A stretch of DNA of 64,000 bases from an uncultured Candidatus Binatia bacterium (lineage in GTDB: Bacteria; Desulfobacterota; Binatia; UBA9968; JAJDTQ01). Where the stretch lies: assembly GCA_958295985.1 (NCBI GenBank), contig OY282432.1, positions 2,761,001-2,825,000 of the forward strand. The letters run 5' to 3'. The notes below the pieces were generated by a model. The model worked only from the letters and a program-made list of their open reading frames with translations. It did not search any database and was not told the origin of the DNA. Both the position numbers and the translations under genes were made by a program. Numbering within the stretch: position 1 is the first letter of the stretch; every line of letters starts with the position of its first letter. This document shows, one piece after another, positions 52,878 to 61,694 of this stretch.

Positions 52878-53069
52878 TCAGGCGACTTTCTCGACCTTGC
52901 CCGAGCGCAGACATCGGGTACAGACCCGGATGCGTCGAACCGCACCGTTGAACCTCGCCCGGACCTGTTGAAGGTTGGGAAGCCAGCGGCGCCGGGTCTT
53001 GTTGTTCGCGTGGCTGACGTTGTTGCCGACCGAGGGCCCCTTGCCGCAGATGGAACATTTTCTTGCCAT
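52878..53069 (-). CDS. rpmB: 50S ribosomal protein L28
   Basis: A protein of 63 residues matching L28 throughout: [20 protein letters not shown] at the start, [13 protein letters not shown] in the middle and [12 protein letters not shown] at the end. The paired CxxC motifs indicate the zinc-binding form. It binds 23S rRNA near the exit site. It faces the rsh gene end and is divergent from the 129-residue gene at 53268. No ribosomal or tRNA neighbours are present. Confidence 0.95.
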   Translation of the reverse strand: MARKCSICGKGPSVGNNVSHANNKTRRRWLPNLQQVRARFNGAVRRIRVCTRCLRSGKVEKVA

Positions 53070-53267
53070 GGCTACTTCTCTCGACTCCTTTCGACGAGTA
53101 CATCCGGTTTCAATCGGGAGATGATATCATAGGGATCCGCGTTTGCGAAGCAGGTGACGCAGTCCACCGCATCCAGGGCGGCCGGCGTCTCCGCGCGGGA
53201 TGTACGCAATTGTCTTTTGAATCGTATCATGCTATGGGTGGGAACATTCTTGAACAAGGGGGAAGTA

Positions 53268-53657
53268 ATGGCTCTGGATCTGAAGATCAGCATCAAGAGA
53301 GAGATCGATCGGTTGAACAAGGATCTGACTGCGACCACGGCGCAACTCGCCGCGTTGCGGGACGAAATCAAGAGGCATGAGCAAGTCTATGACATGCTGG
53401 ACGGGAAGTCGAGTCCGCGCAAACGGACCGGGAGGCCTCCGGGGTCGGGAGGGGCTCAGAAACGGGGGCCCAGCGGTTCGATGATCGATTGGAACGCGGT
53501 TTTCGCAACCTTGCCCAAGGATTTCACCCTCGACACCATGGGCGCCAACAAGACGGCGAGCGAAAAACCCCGGGCCTACCTCAGACAGGTGATGGTACGA
53601 TGGTCCAAGGAAGGTAGAATCAAACGCACCGGACGAGGCATGTACCAGAAGACCTGA
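53268..53657 (+). CDS. Hypothetical protein with coiled coil and AT-hook-like motif
   Basis: A protein of 129 residues starting at ATG 53268 (GGGGGAAG upstream). Residues 8-42 (SIKREIDRLNKDLTATTAQL onward) look like a coiled coil. Residues 51-60 (RKRTGRPPGS) hold a GRP core like an AT-hook. Residues 73-127 (DWNAVFATLPKDFTLDTM and RWSKEGRIKRTGRGMYQK) resemble a winged-helix domain. A nucleoid-associated or regulatory DNA-binding role is inferred. It stands alone, upstream of the third UbiD gene by 78 bases. Confidence 0.65.
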   Translation: MALDLKISIKREIDRLNKDLTATTAQLAALRDEIKRHEQVYDMLDGKSSPRKRTGRPPGSGGAQKRGPSGSMIDWNAVFATLPKDFTLDTMGANKTASEKPRAYLRQVMVRWSKEGRIKRTGRGMYQKT

Positions 53658-53735
53658 TCCGGGCCGGCCTCGTTGCAGCTTCGACACGGACGGACTTCGG
53701 CGTAAAACGACATATTGCAGTGAGTGGAGGTAACA

Positions 53736-55178
53736 ATGCAATTCAATGATTGTCGCGAGTGGATCGAAAAAGCGGATGCGATGGGAGAGCTCAAGACCCT
53801 GAAGGGGTGTAACTGGGATCTCGAGATCGGCGCCATTACCGAGATGGTCATGCGCAGGGAAGACGGCCCGGCGGTGCTGTTCGACGAGATCAAGGATTAC
53901 CCCAAGGGCTACCGCGTCCTGTCGAACTCGTTGAGCTCGCGGAAACGTATCGGTTTGACCCTGAACCTGCCGCCCGGCGACAGCAAGATGGAGTTCGTCA
54001 ACACGTGGCGTGATCATTACAAGACGATCAAGCCCGTTCCCGCCAGGGTGCTGAAGGACAGTCCCCTGTTCGAGAACGTCTTCGAGGAGGGCAACATCGA
54101 TCTGTTCAAGTTCCCCACGCCCCGGTGGCACGAACGAGACGGCGGCCGCTACATCGGCACCGGAAGCATCGACGTCACCGCGGACCGGGACGAGGGGTGG
54201 ACCAACTGGGGCACGTATCGAGTCATGGTCCACGACTCCGACACCGTGGGTTTCTATATCTCTCCGGGCAAGCACGGGCGGATTCACCGGGACAAGTACC
54301 AGCAGACCGGCGAGTCCTTCAAGATGGCCATGTCCTTTGGTCACGACCCTCTGGTTTTCCTGGGCGGGAGCATCGAGGTTCCCTACGGGGTTCCCGAGTA
54401 CGACTTCCTGGGGGGTCTTCGCGGAGAGCCGCTGGAGGTCGTCAAGGCGCCGTACTCGGGGCTGATGGTTCCGGCCAACGCCGAGATCGTGGTGGAGGGC
54501 GACGTGGTCTTCGGCGAAGACCGGGTGGAAGGCCCGTTCGGAGAGTGGACCGGCTATTACGCCAGCGCCGAGCGGAACGAACCCATCGTGAAGATCAAGA
54601 GACTGTACCATCGAAACGATCCCATCATCCTCGGCTCGCCTCCGGGACGGCCCCCTTCCGAACTCGGCTGGTACCGGTCGTACCTGCGTTCCGCGCTGAT
54701 CTGGGACGAGATGGAAAAGGCCGGGGTGCCGGACGTCAAGGGTGTCTGGTTGATGGTGGCCGGAGGAAGCCGCCTGGTGATGGTCGTGTCCATCAAGCAG
54801 CGTTATCCCGGACACGCGCGCCAGGCCGCGGTGGTGGCGTCCCAGTGCCATGCGGGCGCGTACCTGGGCCGCTACGTCATCGTGGTGGACGACGACATCG
54901 ACCCTTCCAACACCGACGACGTGATCTGGGCCATGGCTACGCGCTCGGACCCGGACGCGGACATCGACATCATCCGGCGCGCCTGGAGCGGTCCTCTCGA
55001 CCCCATCGTGCATCCCACGAAGAAGGGTTTCAACTCACGCGCCATCATCGACGCCTGCCGTCCGTACGAGTGGATGAGCGAATTCCCGCCGGTGGCGGAA
55101 TCGAGCGCGGAAGTGCTGGACGCCACCGCGAAGAAGTGGGGCAAGGTGCTGTTCAGCAGGAATGGCGCCGGTTCATAG
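53736..55178 (+). CDS. UbiD-family decarboxylase (third of three)
   Basis: A protein of 480 residues starting at ATG 53736, with GGAGG five bases upstream. Motifs: TNWGTYRVMVHDSDTVG in the middle and IVVEGDVVFGEDRVEGPFGE with WTGYY after, carrying the catalytic Glu residues. The cofactor is prenylated FMN; no ubiX is nearby. It is single and flanked by housekeeping genes, unlike the other two UbiD genes which have metabolic partners. The substrate is unknown. It is convergent with the nuclease/PDZ gene, 12 bases apart. Confidence 0.9.
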   Translation: MQFNDCREWIEKADAMGELKTLKGCNWDLEIGAITEMVMRREDGPAVLFDEIKDYPKGYRVLSNSLSSRKRIGLTLNLPPGDSKMEFVNTWRDHYKTIKPVPARVLKDSPLFENVFEEGNIDLFKFPTPRWHERDGGRYIGTGSIDVTADRDEGWTNWGTYRVMVHDSDTVGFYISPGKHGRIHRDKYQQTGESFKMAMSFGHDPLVFLGGSIEVPYGVPEYDFLGGLRGEPLEVVKAPYSGLMVPANAEIVVEGDVVFGEDRVEGPFGEWTGYYASAERNEPIVKIKRLYHRNDPIILGSPPGRPPSELGWYRSYLRSALIWDEMEKAGVPDVKGVWLMVAGGSRLVMVVSIKQRYPGHARQAAVVASQCHAGAYLGRYVIVVDDDIDPSNTDDVIWAMATRSDPDADIDIIRRAWSGPLDPIVHPTKKGFNSRAIIDACRPYEWMSEFPPVAESSAEVLDATAKKWGKVLFSRNGAGS

Positions 55179-55190
55179 ACGCGAGCGGAC

Positions 55191-56069
55191 TCACGGCTTC
55201 TCTGGAGACGGCGGACCTATCACGACGGTGACGGGCCCGCCGTTTCTTTCCAGGTGGATGGTCTGAGGTCGTCCTTTCGCGCGGGAGTCGAAACGCGTCT
55301 CCAGTTCCCGCGTGTTCCGGACGGTCTTGCCGTCCACCCCGGTTATGACGTCGCCGCGCCGAAAACCGAGCCTCGACGCGAGGCTTTCCCCTTCCACGTG
55401 GGCGACCAGTATGCCTTCCTGCAATTTCGTTCCAACCAGGTCCGCCAACTCGGCGGTCAGGTCCTGCATGTGCATCCCCATCATCCGGGCGGTGCTCTCC
55501 TCTTGCGGAAGCGCCGGAGCGTCGAGCCGGAGGCCTTGTTCCAGCACTTGCGCCGTGGCGTAGATGGGCGTGCCGGTTCGCAACGCCACGGCGATGGCGT
55601 CACTGGGACGCGAATCGATGGGGATTCGCCGGCGGCCTTTCCTGACGGTTATGACCGCGAAATAGGTGCTGCCTCGCAGTTCCGTCAGGGTGACTCGTTC
55701 CGGTGTCGCGTCCAGGCCCTCCAGAAGATTCCGGATCAAGTCGTGGGTATTCGGTCTGGCGGCTTGCTGGCCTTCGATGGCGCGGGCGATGGATGCCGCC
55801 TCGGCAGTGCCGATCCAGATGGGCAGAAGCTGGCCGCCGCCGGCCAGGAGCACCACGGGTGTCCGGTTCATGGGGTCGAGGACCACCTGTTTCACCTCCA
55901 TGCGAACGGCCGGTTCAGCAGCGGCGACGCCCCGCAACGGCAGCAGGAGGCAGGCCCCGAACAGCACTCCCCGGAAGGCCGGCATCAGCGCAGCCGAAAA
56001 GCCTCGAGGCGGTACCGGAATCGAGGGCGCCGGACACGGGTCTTCCATGGGGCGGACCTTATCCAGCAT
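55191..56069 (-). CDS. Exported bifunctional nuclease (DUF151) domain protein with C-terminal PDZ domain
   Basis: A protein of 292 residues. After a basic lead, residues about 30-50 (PAFRGVLFGACLLLPLRGVA) form a signal peptide or anchor. The DUF151/BFN domain follows: VVLLAGGGQLLPIWIGTAEA, RPNTHDLIRNLLEGL and RPSDAIAVALRTGTPIYA. The C-terminal part (SRLGFRRGDVITGVDGKTV) is a PDZ domain. The bifunctional nuclease family has DNase and RNase activity in plants; bacterial roles are uncertain. Fusion to PDZ and export is unusual. It is divergent from mutL. Confidence 0.8.
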   Translation of the reverse strand: MLDKVRPMEDPCPAPSIPVPPRGFSAALMPAFRGVLFGACLLLPLRGVAAAEPAVRMEVKQVVLDPMNRTPVVLLAGGGQLLPIWIGTAEAASIARAIEGQQAARPNTHDLIRNLLEGLDATPERVTLTELRGSTYFAVITVRKGRRRIPIDSRPSDAIAVALRTGTPIYATAQVLEQGLRLDAPALPQEESTARMMGMHMQDLTAELADLVGTKLQEGILVAHVEGESLASRLGFRRGDVITGVDGKTVRNTRELETRFDSRAKGRPQTIHLERNGGPVTVVIGPPSPEKP

Positions 56070-56226
56070 GAGCTCGGAGTGTCAACACTTGCTGGGCTTC
56101 GACGGTCACGACCCTTCGGGGCGGCGGTCGCCGCCCTTGCAGGGATGCGGGTGTCGTTGCCAATTCCCGTGCGGATGCGTATCAAGAGGCGGGGGACGGA
56201 ACTTCGGACCGATGGCGGTGCAGCCC

Positions 56227-57999
56227 ATGACGATTGCAGTTCTGCCGGACAACCTGATTGATCGTATCGCCGCCGGCGAGGTGGTGGAGAGGCCGGCGTC
56301 GGTGGTGAAGGAGTTGGTGGACAACGCGCTCGACGCCGGCGCCTCCGAGATATCCGTCGTGGTGGACGGCAACGGCACGTCCCTCATCAGGGTCCGTGAC
56401 GACGGCGGAGGGGTCGCCTTCGAGGAGGTGCCCCTGGCGTTCGAGCGGCACTCCACCAGCAAGCTCCGCAGTGAGGCGGACCTTGCGGAGATCGCCACCA
56501 TGGGTTTCCGGGGGGAGGCCCTGCCCAGCATCGCCTCGGTCGCGGTGGTGGAGATGGTGTCGCGTCCGGCTTCGCAGGAGTTGGGATGCCGGTACCGCGT
56601 CGAGAACGGCCGCAAGGGCAGTCCCGTGGCCGCGGGTTGTCCGGCGGGGACCACGGTGGAGGTACGGGATCTGTTCTACCACGTTCCCGCCCGGCTCAAG
56701 TTCATGAAGTCCCCCCGCACGGAGATCAAGTACGTCAGCGACGTGGTAGACCGGATGGCGTTGGCGCATCCGTCCGTGCATTTCCGCCTCCATCACGGCG
56801 GTAAGCGGCTCGCGGACTATGTTGCCGCCACGCGCCTCCAGGATCGCGTGCGGCAGGTCTTTGGCGACGCCGGCAGCGAACTGGCCCCGTTCTCGCTGAC
56901 CCGGGAGCACCTGCGCTGCACCGGTTTCGCCAGCCAGGCTCCGAAGTCTTTCGGCAACACCCGTTACATGGTCACGTTCGTCAATCGCCGTTTCGTGCGG
57001 GACAAGCTGCTGACCCATGCGGTGCTGAAGGCCTACGATACCTTGCTGATGAAGGGACGCTACCCCGCGGCTCTTCTCTACCTGGAGTTGCCCCACGCCT
57101 ACGTGGACGTGAACGTTCACCCGGCCAAGACCGAGGTGCGTTTCCGCCGTCAGTCCGAGCTCTACGAGACGGTCTTGTCCGCGGTCCGCGGCGGCCTGAG
57201 GGCGGCGGCCCAGGACGGCCCGGCGCCGCCGCCTCGAACTCCGGACGAAGCCGCGCCGCACGGGCAGGTTCCCGGCCGGCCCGGCGTGCGGGAGCCGGGT
57301 CCGGCCTACGATGCCGCAACCAGCCGCCCGCTCCTGCCCCTGGAGCCTCACCGCCACCCCTTGGCCCCCGACCCCGGGTTCCAGACCGGCGAAGCCCGGG
57401 GAAAGACGGAGAGGGGTCGGTTCTCGTCGCTGACGGTCGTGGGACAAGTGCTGGGCTGCTACATCCTTTGTCACGGCGAGCCGGGGATGGTGCTGGTCGA
57501 TCAACACGCGGCCCACGAGCGCGTCGCGTTCCAGCGCATGCGCGAGGACCTCGAACAAGGTCGCATCGAACGGCAGGAACTGCTGATACCGCAGCTCCTG
57601 GAGTTGCCCGTCACCGAGGCCCTGGTCCTGGAGGAGCAGCTTGGCGCCCTGGAGCGGGCCGGGTTCTCGCTGGAGTCCTTCGGCCGGAACACGTTTTCTC
57701 TGAGGGCGGTGCCGGCTCTCCTCGCGGACGGAGACTACCGTGACGCCGTGCGTGCGATGATCAGTGAGTTCGTGGAGACGGGCCGGACCGGAGAGCTGCA
57801 GCAGGGCTTTCGAGACCGCCTCATGAGCATCGCGTGCCACAGCGTGATCCGGGCCAACCGGGTGCTGAAGATAGAGGAAATGGAGGCGCTTCTCCGCAAC
57901 CTCGACGAGACCGAGTTCGCCACCCAATGCCCCCACGGCCGGCCCGTCATGGTCCGGTTCAGCCGCGGCCAGTTGGAACATCTGTTCCGGCGCGCCTGA
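56227..57999 (+). CDS. mutL: DNA mismatch repair protein MutL
   Basis: A protein of 590 residues. The GHKL ATPase motifs are IDRIAAGEVVERPASVVKEL, DDGGG, HSTSKL and TMGFRGEALPSI. The C-terminal domain has LVDQHAAHERVAFQ, ACHSVIRAN and CPHGRPVMVRF. The DQHAxxExxxxE endonuclease motif ends in Gln rather than Glu. MutL couples MutS mismatch recognition to strand removal. ATG 56227 is chosen by family alignment; ATG 56212 is a close alternative. miaA follows after 12 bases. mutS is not in the window. Confidence 0.93.
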   Translation: MTIAVLPDNLIDRIAAGEVVERPASVVKELVDNALDAGASEISVVVDGNGTSLIRVRDDGGGVAFEEVPLAFERHSTSKLRSEADLAEIATMGFRGEALPSIASVAVVEMVSRPASQELGCRYRVENGRKGSPVAAGCPAGTTVEVRDLFYHVPARLKFMKSPRTEIKYVSDVVDRMALAHPSVHFRLHHGGKRLADYVAATRLQDRVRQVFGDAGSELAPFSLTREHLRCTGFASQAPKSFGNTRYMVTFVNRRFVRDKLLTHAVLKAYDTLLMKGRYPAALLYLELPHAYVDVNVHPAKTEVRFRRQSELYETVLSAVRGGLRAAAQDGPAPPPRTPDEAAPHGQVPGRPGVREPGPAYDAATSRPLLPLEPHRHPLAPDPGFQTGEARGKTERGRFSSLTVVGQVLGCYILCHGEPGMVLVDQHAAHERVAFQRMREDLEQGRIERQELLIPQLLELPVTEALVLEEQLGALERAGFSLESFGRNTFSLRAVPALLADGDYRDAVRAMISEFVETGRTGELQQGFRDRLMSIACHSVIRANRVLKIEEMEALLRNLDETEFATQCPHGRPVMVRFSRGQLEHLFRRA

Positions 58000-58011
58000 G
58001 GTTATCCTCCG

Positions 58012-58944
58012 GTGAGCTCCAAACCCAGGATCCTGTTGATCGTGGGCCCGACCGGCGTGGGCAAGACCGATACGGCGCTGACCCTTGCGGAAGGGCTCGA
58101 CGCCGAAATCGTCAGTGCCGACTCGATGCAGGTGTACCGCTACATGGACATCGGCACGGCCAAGCCGACCCCGGCCCAGCGACGGCGCCGGCCGCACCAT
58201 TTGCTCGACGTGGTGGACCCGGACGAGAGCTTCCACGCGGCGCGGTTCCGGGAACAGGCTCTGGAGGCCATGGAGGGCGTGCGCGCCCGGGGCCGGAACG
58301 TGCTGGTAACCGGCGGTACCGGACTGTACGTGAAGGCGCTGACCCGGGGCCTGTTCGCCGGCCCCGCAGCGGATGCGGCACTGCGGGCCGGCCTGGAGCA
58401 GACCGTGGCGGAACACGGTTTGGGGCATCTCTTCGAACGTCTGAGGCGGGTGGATCCGGCAGCCGCGGAGCGGATCCATTGCCGGGACCGGGTCCGTATC
58501 GTCCGGGCATTGGAGGTGTTCCACGGCACCGGAAAGCCGCTGAGCGAGTGGCAGCGCGCGCACGGGTTCGGCGACCGACCGTTCGACGTGCTGGGGGTAG
58601 GGTTGGAGCGGCCGCGTCCGGAGCTGTATGAACGCATCGACCGCCGTTGCGAGCGGATGATGACGGGAGGGTTGCTGGACGAGGTCCGGGGGCTGCTCGA
58701 CAGGGGCTACGCGCCGGCTCTGCGCAGCATGCAGAGCGTCGGCTACCGTCAGGCGGTCCAGTGCCTGGCGGGCCGAATGAGCGAGGTGGAGGCGCTGTCG
58801 TCGATGCAGCAGGTCACCCGCCGGCTGGCGAAACGACAGCTCACCTGGTTCCGCGCCGACCCGAGCCTCCACTGGATGCACCCGGACCGCATCGACGAGA
58901 TCCGCGGGTTGTGCCGCCGCTTTCTGGGACCGGGCCGGAGTTGA
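58012..58944 (+). CDS. miaA: tRNA dimethylallyltransferase (MiaA)
   Basis: A protein of 310 residues. LIVGPTGVGKTDTAL is the P-loop, VSADSMQVYRYMDIGTAKP the tRNA/DMAPP motif, and GGTGLYVKAL and LTWFRAD close the family pattern. It adds a dimethylallyl group to A37 of tRNAs reading UNN codons. The start is GTG 58012, 12 bases after mutL; mutL-miaA is a common bacterial pair. The hfq gene that often follows is absent here. Confidence 0.94.
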   Translation: MSSKPRILLIVGPTGVGKTDTALTLAEGLDAEIVSADSMQVYRYMDIGTAKPTPAQRRRRPHHLLDVVDPDESFHAARFREQALEAMEGVRARGRNVLVTGGTGLYVKALTRGLFAGPAADAALRAGLEQTVAEHGLGHLFERLRRVDPAAAERIHCRDRVRIVRALEVFHGTGKPLSEWQRAHGFGDRPFDVLGVGLERPRPELYERIDRRCERMMTGGLLDEVRGLLDRGYAPALRSMQSVGYRQAVQCLAGRMSEVEALSSMQQVTRRLAKRQLTWFRADPSLHWMHPDRIDEIRGLCRRFLGPGRS

Positions 58945-58978
58945 CTGGATCGGGGTTTGGTGTTAGCAGCCTTTGAAC

Positions 58979-59935
58979 ATGAAATCGGCCGATTTCGTCG
59001 AGGCCCGGCGGAGGCTCGAGGCCAAGCCCCAATCCACCGGTGAAAAGCTCACCACCCTGGCACAGGCCGTGCAGAGGGTTCAGGACGGCGACCATATCGC
59101 CATCGGCGGGTGCCTCTTCTCGCGCAGCCCGCTGGCGGCGTTGATGGAGGTGCTGCGGCAGGAAAGACGCGGCTTGACCCTGTCGCGCAACCTGATGTGC
59201 TACGAGGGCGAGTTGTTCATGGCGGCCAGGGCGGTGGACGCGCTGATGACGAGCTGGTTTGACATCGCCTTGCCCTGGGGACTCTCCATCAAGTTGCGGG
59301 AGGAAGTGGAGGGCGGGCGCATCCGCTTCGAGGAGTGGAGTCATCTCGGTCTCGGACTCCGTTACCGCGCCGGCGCCATGGGCGTCCCGTTCTTGCCCAC
59401 CCTGACCATGCTGGGGTCGGACCTGATGGGGGTGACCGACACCCGGACCATGCAGTGCCCGTTTACGGGGGAGACGCTTTGCCTCATACCGGGTCTCTTC
59501 CCTGAGGTGGCGCTGATCCACGTGCACCGGGCCGACCGCTTCGGCAACTGCCAGATCGACGGCTACCCGCACATGGACGTGGATATCGCCAAGGCCGCGG
59601 CCACCGTCATCGTCACCGCGGAGGAGATCATCGACGAGGAAGAGGTCCGCCGCCGGCCGGACCGCACCGTGATTCCCGGGCTCGTGGTGGACGCGGTGGT
59701 GGAGGCGCCCTACGGCTCCTTCCCGCACGAGTGCTACGGCTTGTACGAGGCCGACTTCGCTCACTTCGAGGCCTACACCGACGCGGTCAAGGCCCGCGGG
59801 ACCGGCGCGGTCAACGACTATCTCGACCGTTTCGTGTACGGCGTCCGGGACCACGGGGCCTACCTGGCGTTGTTCGGCGAAGAGGCGTTGGAGCGGCAGC
59901 GGCGATGCGCCGAGGAGCTCCTGGGGCCGCGATGA
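58979..59935 (+). CDS. CoA-transferase subunit A
   Basis: A protein of 318 residues. The opening DGDHIAIGGCLFSRSPLAAL is the CoA-transferase family I N-terminus, with RADRFGNCQIDGYPHMDVDI and VTAEEIIDEEE later. It resembles the glutaconate CoA-transferase alpha group. It moves CoA between carboxylic acids. ATG 58979 is chosen over TTG 58973; the ribosome site is weak. Its TGA overlaps the ATG of subunit B (ATGA), so the two subunits are made together. Confidence 0.87.
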   Translation: MKSADFVEARRRLEAKPQSTGEKLTTLAQAVQRVQDGDHIAIGGCLFSRSPLAALMEVLRQERRGLTLSRNLMCYEGELFMAARAVDALMTSWFDIALPWGLSIKLREEVEGGRIRFEEWSHLGLGLRYRAGAMGVPFLPTLTMLGSDLMGVTDTRTMQCPFTGETLCLIPGLFPEVALIHVHRADRFGNCQIDGYPHMDVDIAKAAATVIVTAEEIIDEEEVRRRPDRTVIPGLVVDAVVEAPYGSFPHECYGLYEADFAHFEAYTDAVKARGTGAVNDYLDRFVYGVRDHGAYLALFGEEALERQRRCAEELLGPR

Positions 59936-60693
59936 GCTACTCCGCCACCGAGCTTCTGGCCGTGGTCGCCGCCCGTCAGCTCGCGGGCGTGACCTCCGTG
60001 TTCGCCGGCGTGGGCGTGCCGTTGGTGTCCGCGGTGCTGGCGCAGAAGACCCTCGCGCCCCAGCTCGTCATCGTCGTGGAAGGCGGCAGCATGGGCCCCC
60101 GGATGGTGCCGGGGCGGTTGCCGTACTCCACCAACGAAATGCGCACCGCGCCCAGAGCCCAGATGCTGCCGGGCATCACCGATACGTTCCTCTTCGCCCA
60201 GCGGGGATTCCTCGACGTGGGGTTCGTCGGCGGCGCGCAGATCGATTGTTACGGCAACCTCAATTCGAGCGTCATCGGCAGCTACGAGCGTCCGAAGGTC
60301 CGGCTGCCGGGCAGCGGCGGCGCCAACGACATCATCTCCCTGTGCCGCAAGGTCATGGTGGTGACCATGCACGAGCGGCGGAGGTTCGTGCCGCAAGTGG
60401 ACTTCGTCACCAGTCCGGGATTTCTGGCAGGCGGGGACTCGCGCCGCAAGGCGGGCCTGCTGTTCGGCACCGTCAGCCGCATCGTCACCCACCTGGGCAC
60501 GCTGGTGTTCGACGCGGAGACGCGGCGGCTGCGGCTGGAAAGCCTCCATCCGGGCGTCACCGCTCGGGAGGTGCAGGACAACACCGGCTTCGAGCTGCCC
60601 GTGCCCGACAACCCGCGGGTGACCGAACCGCCCAGCGAGGAAGAGTTGGAGACCCTGCGGAGCATCGATCCGGAGAGGAACTTTCTGGGTTAG
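59932..60693 (+). CDS. CoA-transferase subunit B
   Basis: A protein of 253 residues. The conserved FAGVGVPLVSAVLAQ and IVVEGGSMGP carry the region of the catalytic Glu that forms the CoA thioester. GGAQIDCYGNLNSSVIG and LPGSGGANDI are family landmarks. It forms the beta subunit with the preceding gene. Together with the LLM oxidoreductase at 60722, which follows 28 bases later, it may take part in breakdown of an organic acid. The substrate is unknown. Confidence 0.88.
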   Translation: MSYSATELLAVVAARQLAGVTSVFAGVGVPLVSAVLAQKTLAPQLVIVVEGGSMGPRMVPGRLPYSTNEMRTAPRAQMLPGITDTFLFAQRGFLDVGFVGGAQIDCYGNLNSSVIGSYERPKVRLPGSGGANDIISLCRKVMVVTMHERRRFVPQVDFVTSPGFLAGGDSRRKAGLLFGTVSRIVTHLGTLVFDAETRRLRLESLHPGVTAREVQDNTGFELPVPDNPRVTEPPSEEELETLRSIDPERNFLG

Positions 60694-60721
60694 CGTTGCT
60701 AACCGGACGGAGCGTGAGTTG

Positions 60722-61663
60722 ATGCCGGTACAGTTTGGAGTCGCAATTCGCAATTTCGTGGGCCCGGGCGAGACCCCGGACGTGGAGGCGTTGCTGCGTT
60801 ACGCCGAGCGCGCCGAGGAGCTGGGTTTCGAATCGCTCTGGGCCTGGGATCACATCCTTTTGGGGGTGGACCCCAGTTTTCCGGTACTGGACTCGCTGAC
60901 CATCCTGACGGCCATCGCCGTCCGGACCCGGCGCGTCCGCCTCGGTACCGGGGTCATGGTGTTGCCGTTGCGCAACCCGGTGGTGACGGCCAAGGTGCTG
61001 GCCAGCCTGGACCAGATCTCCAACGGCCGGCTGCTGCTGGGGGCGGCTTCCGGGTGGTACGCGCGGGAGTTCGACGCCGTCGGCGTCTCCTTCAAGGACC
61101 GGGGCCGCATCTTCGAGCGCAACCTCGATCTGCTGGTGCGGCTGTGGACCGAGGACTTCGTGACCGGGCAGGTGGACGAGCTCAACCTGCGCTCCGCGGT
61201 GCTCCTCCCCAAGCCCGTCCAGAAGCCGCATCCGCCCATCCTGATCGGGGGCTACATCGACCGGGTGCTGCGCCGGGCGGGCCGCAAGGGGGACGGCTGG
61301 CTGACCTACTTCTACACGCCCGAGGGTTTCGCCAAGAGCTGGGCCAAGGTCCTGGACGCCGCGGAAAAGGCCGGGCGGGACCCATCGAAGTTGACGGCCA
61401 CCAACCAGCTCGCCATCTACGTGGGACCCTCCGGGGAGGAGGCTGACGAGCCCATGCGGCACTGGCTTTCCACCGAATGGGACATCGCCAAATGGAGCGA
61501 CTCCACCATCGACCACGCGATTCGCGGCACCGCCGAACAATGCGCGGAGCAGCTCCAGGCCCACGTCGACGCCGGCGTTGACCGGATCATCCTGATCCCC
61601 TACCGGTACCGGCCGGAGCAGTTGGAGATGATCGCCTCGGACGTGATTCCCCGGCTGACCTGA
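60722..61663 (+). CDS. LLM-class F420/flavin-dependent oxidoreductase
   Basis: A protein of 313 residues with the luciferase-like fold: AERAEELGFESLWAWDHILL, RLGTGVMVLPLRNPVVTAK and GRLLLGAASGWYAREFDAVG. It is closest in style to the gene at 23429 among the three in the window. Cofactor F420 is likely but F420 biosynthesis genes are not seen. ATG 60722 is used; GGAGCG lies upstream. It sits between the CoA-transferase pair and the second molybdenum hydroxylase operon. Confidence 0.87.
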   Translation: MPVQFGVAIRNFVGPGETPDVEALLRYAERAEELGFESLWAWDHILLGVDPSFPVLDSLTILTAIAVRTRRVRLGTGVMVLPLRNPVVTAKVLASLDQISNGRLLLGAASGWYAREFDAVGVSFKDRGRIFERNLDLLVRLWTEDFVTGQVDELNLRSAVLLPKPVQKPHPPILIGGYIDRVLRRAGRKGDGWLTYFYTPEGFAKSWAKVLDAAEKAGRDPSKLTATNQLAIYVGPSGEEADEPMRHWLSTEWDIAKWSDSTIDHAIRGTAEQCAEQLQAHVDAGVDRIILIPYRYRPEQLEMIASDVIPRLT

Positions 61664-61694
61664 GTGGGGAGTGACCTGAGCAGGAGCAAGACGG

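Noticed and set aside
53190..53250. Promoter with TTGTCT and TATGGG boxes upstream of the 53268 gene
   Set aside because: The -10 box matches poorly and an alternative TATCAT has no -35 at the right distance; not strong enough to report.
55666..56226. A long N-terminal extension of mutL
   Set aside because: It runs antisense through the nuclease/PDZ gene and lacks MutL character; MutL proteins start just before the LPDxxxxxIAAGEV motif.
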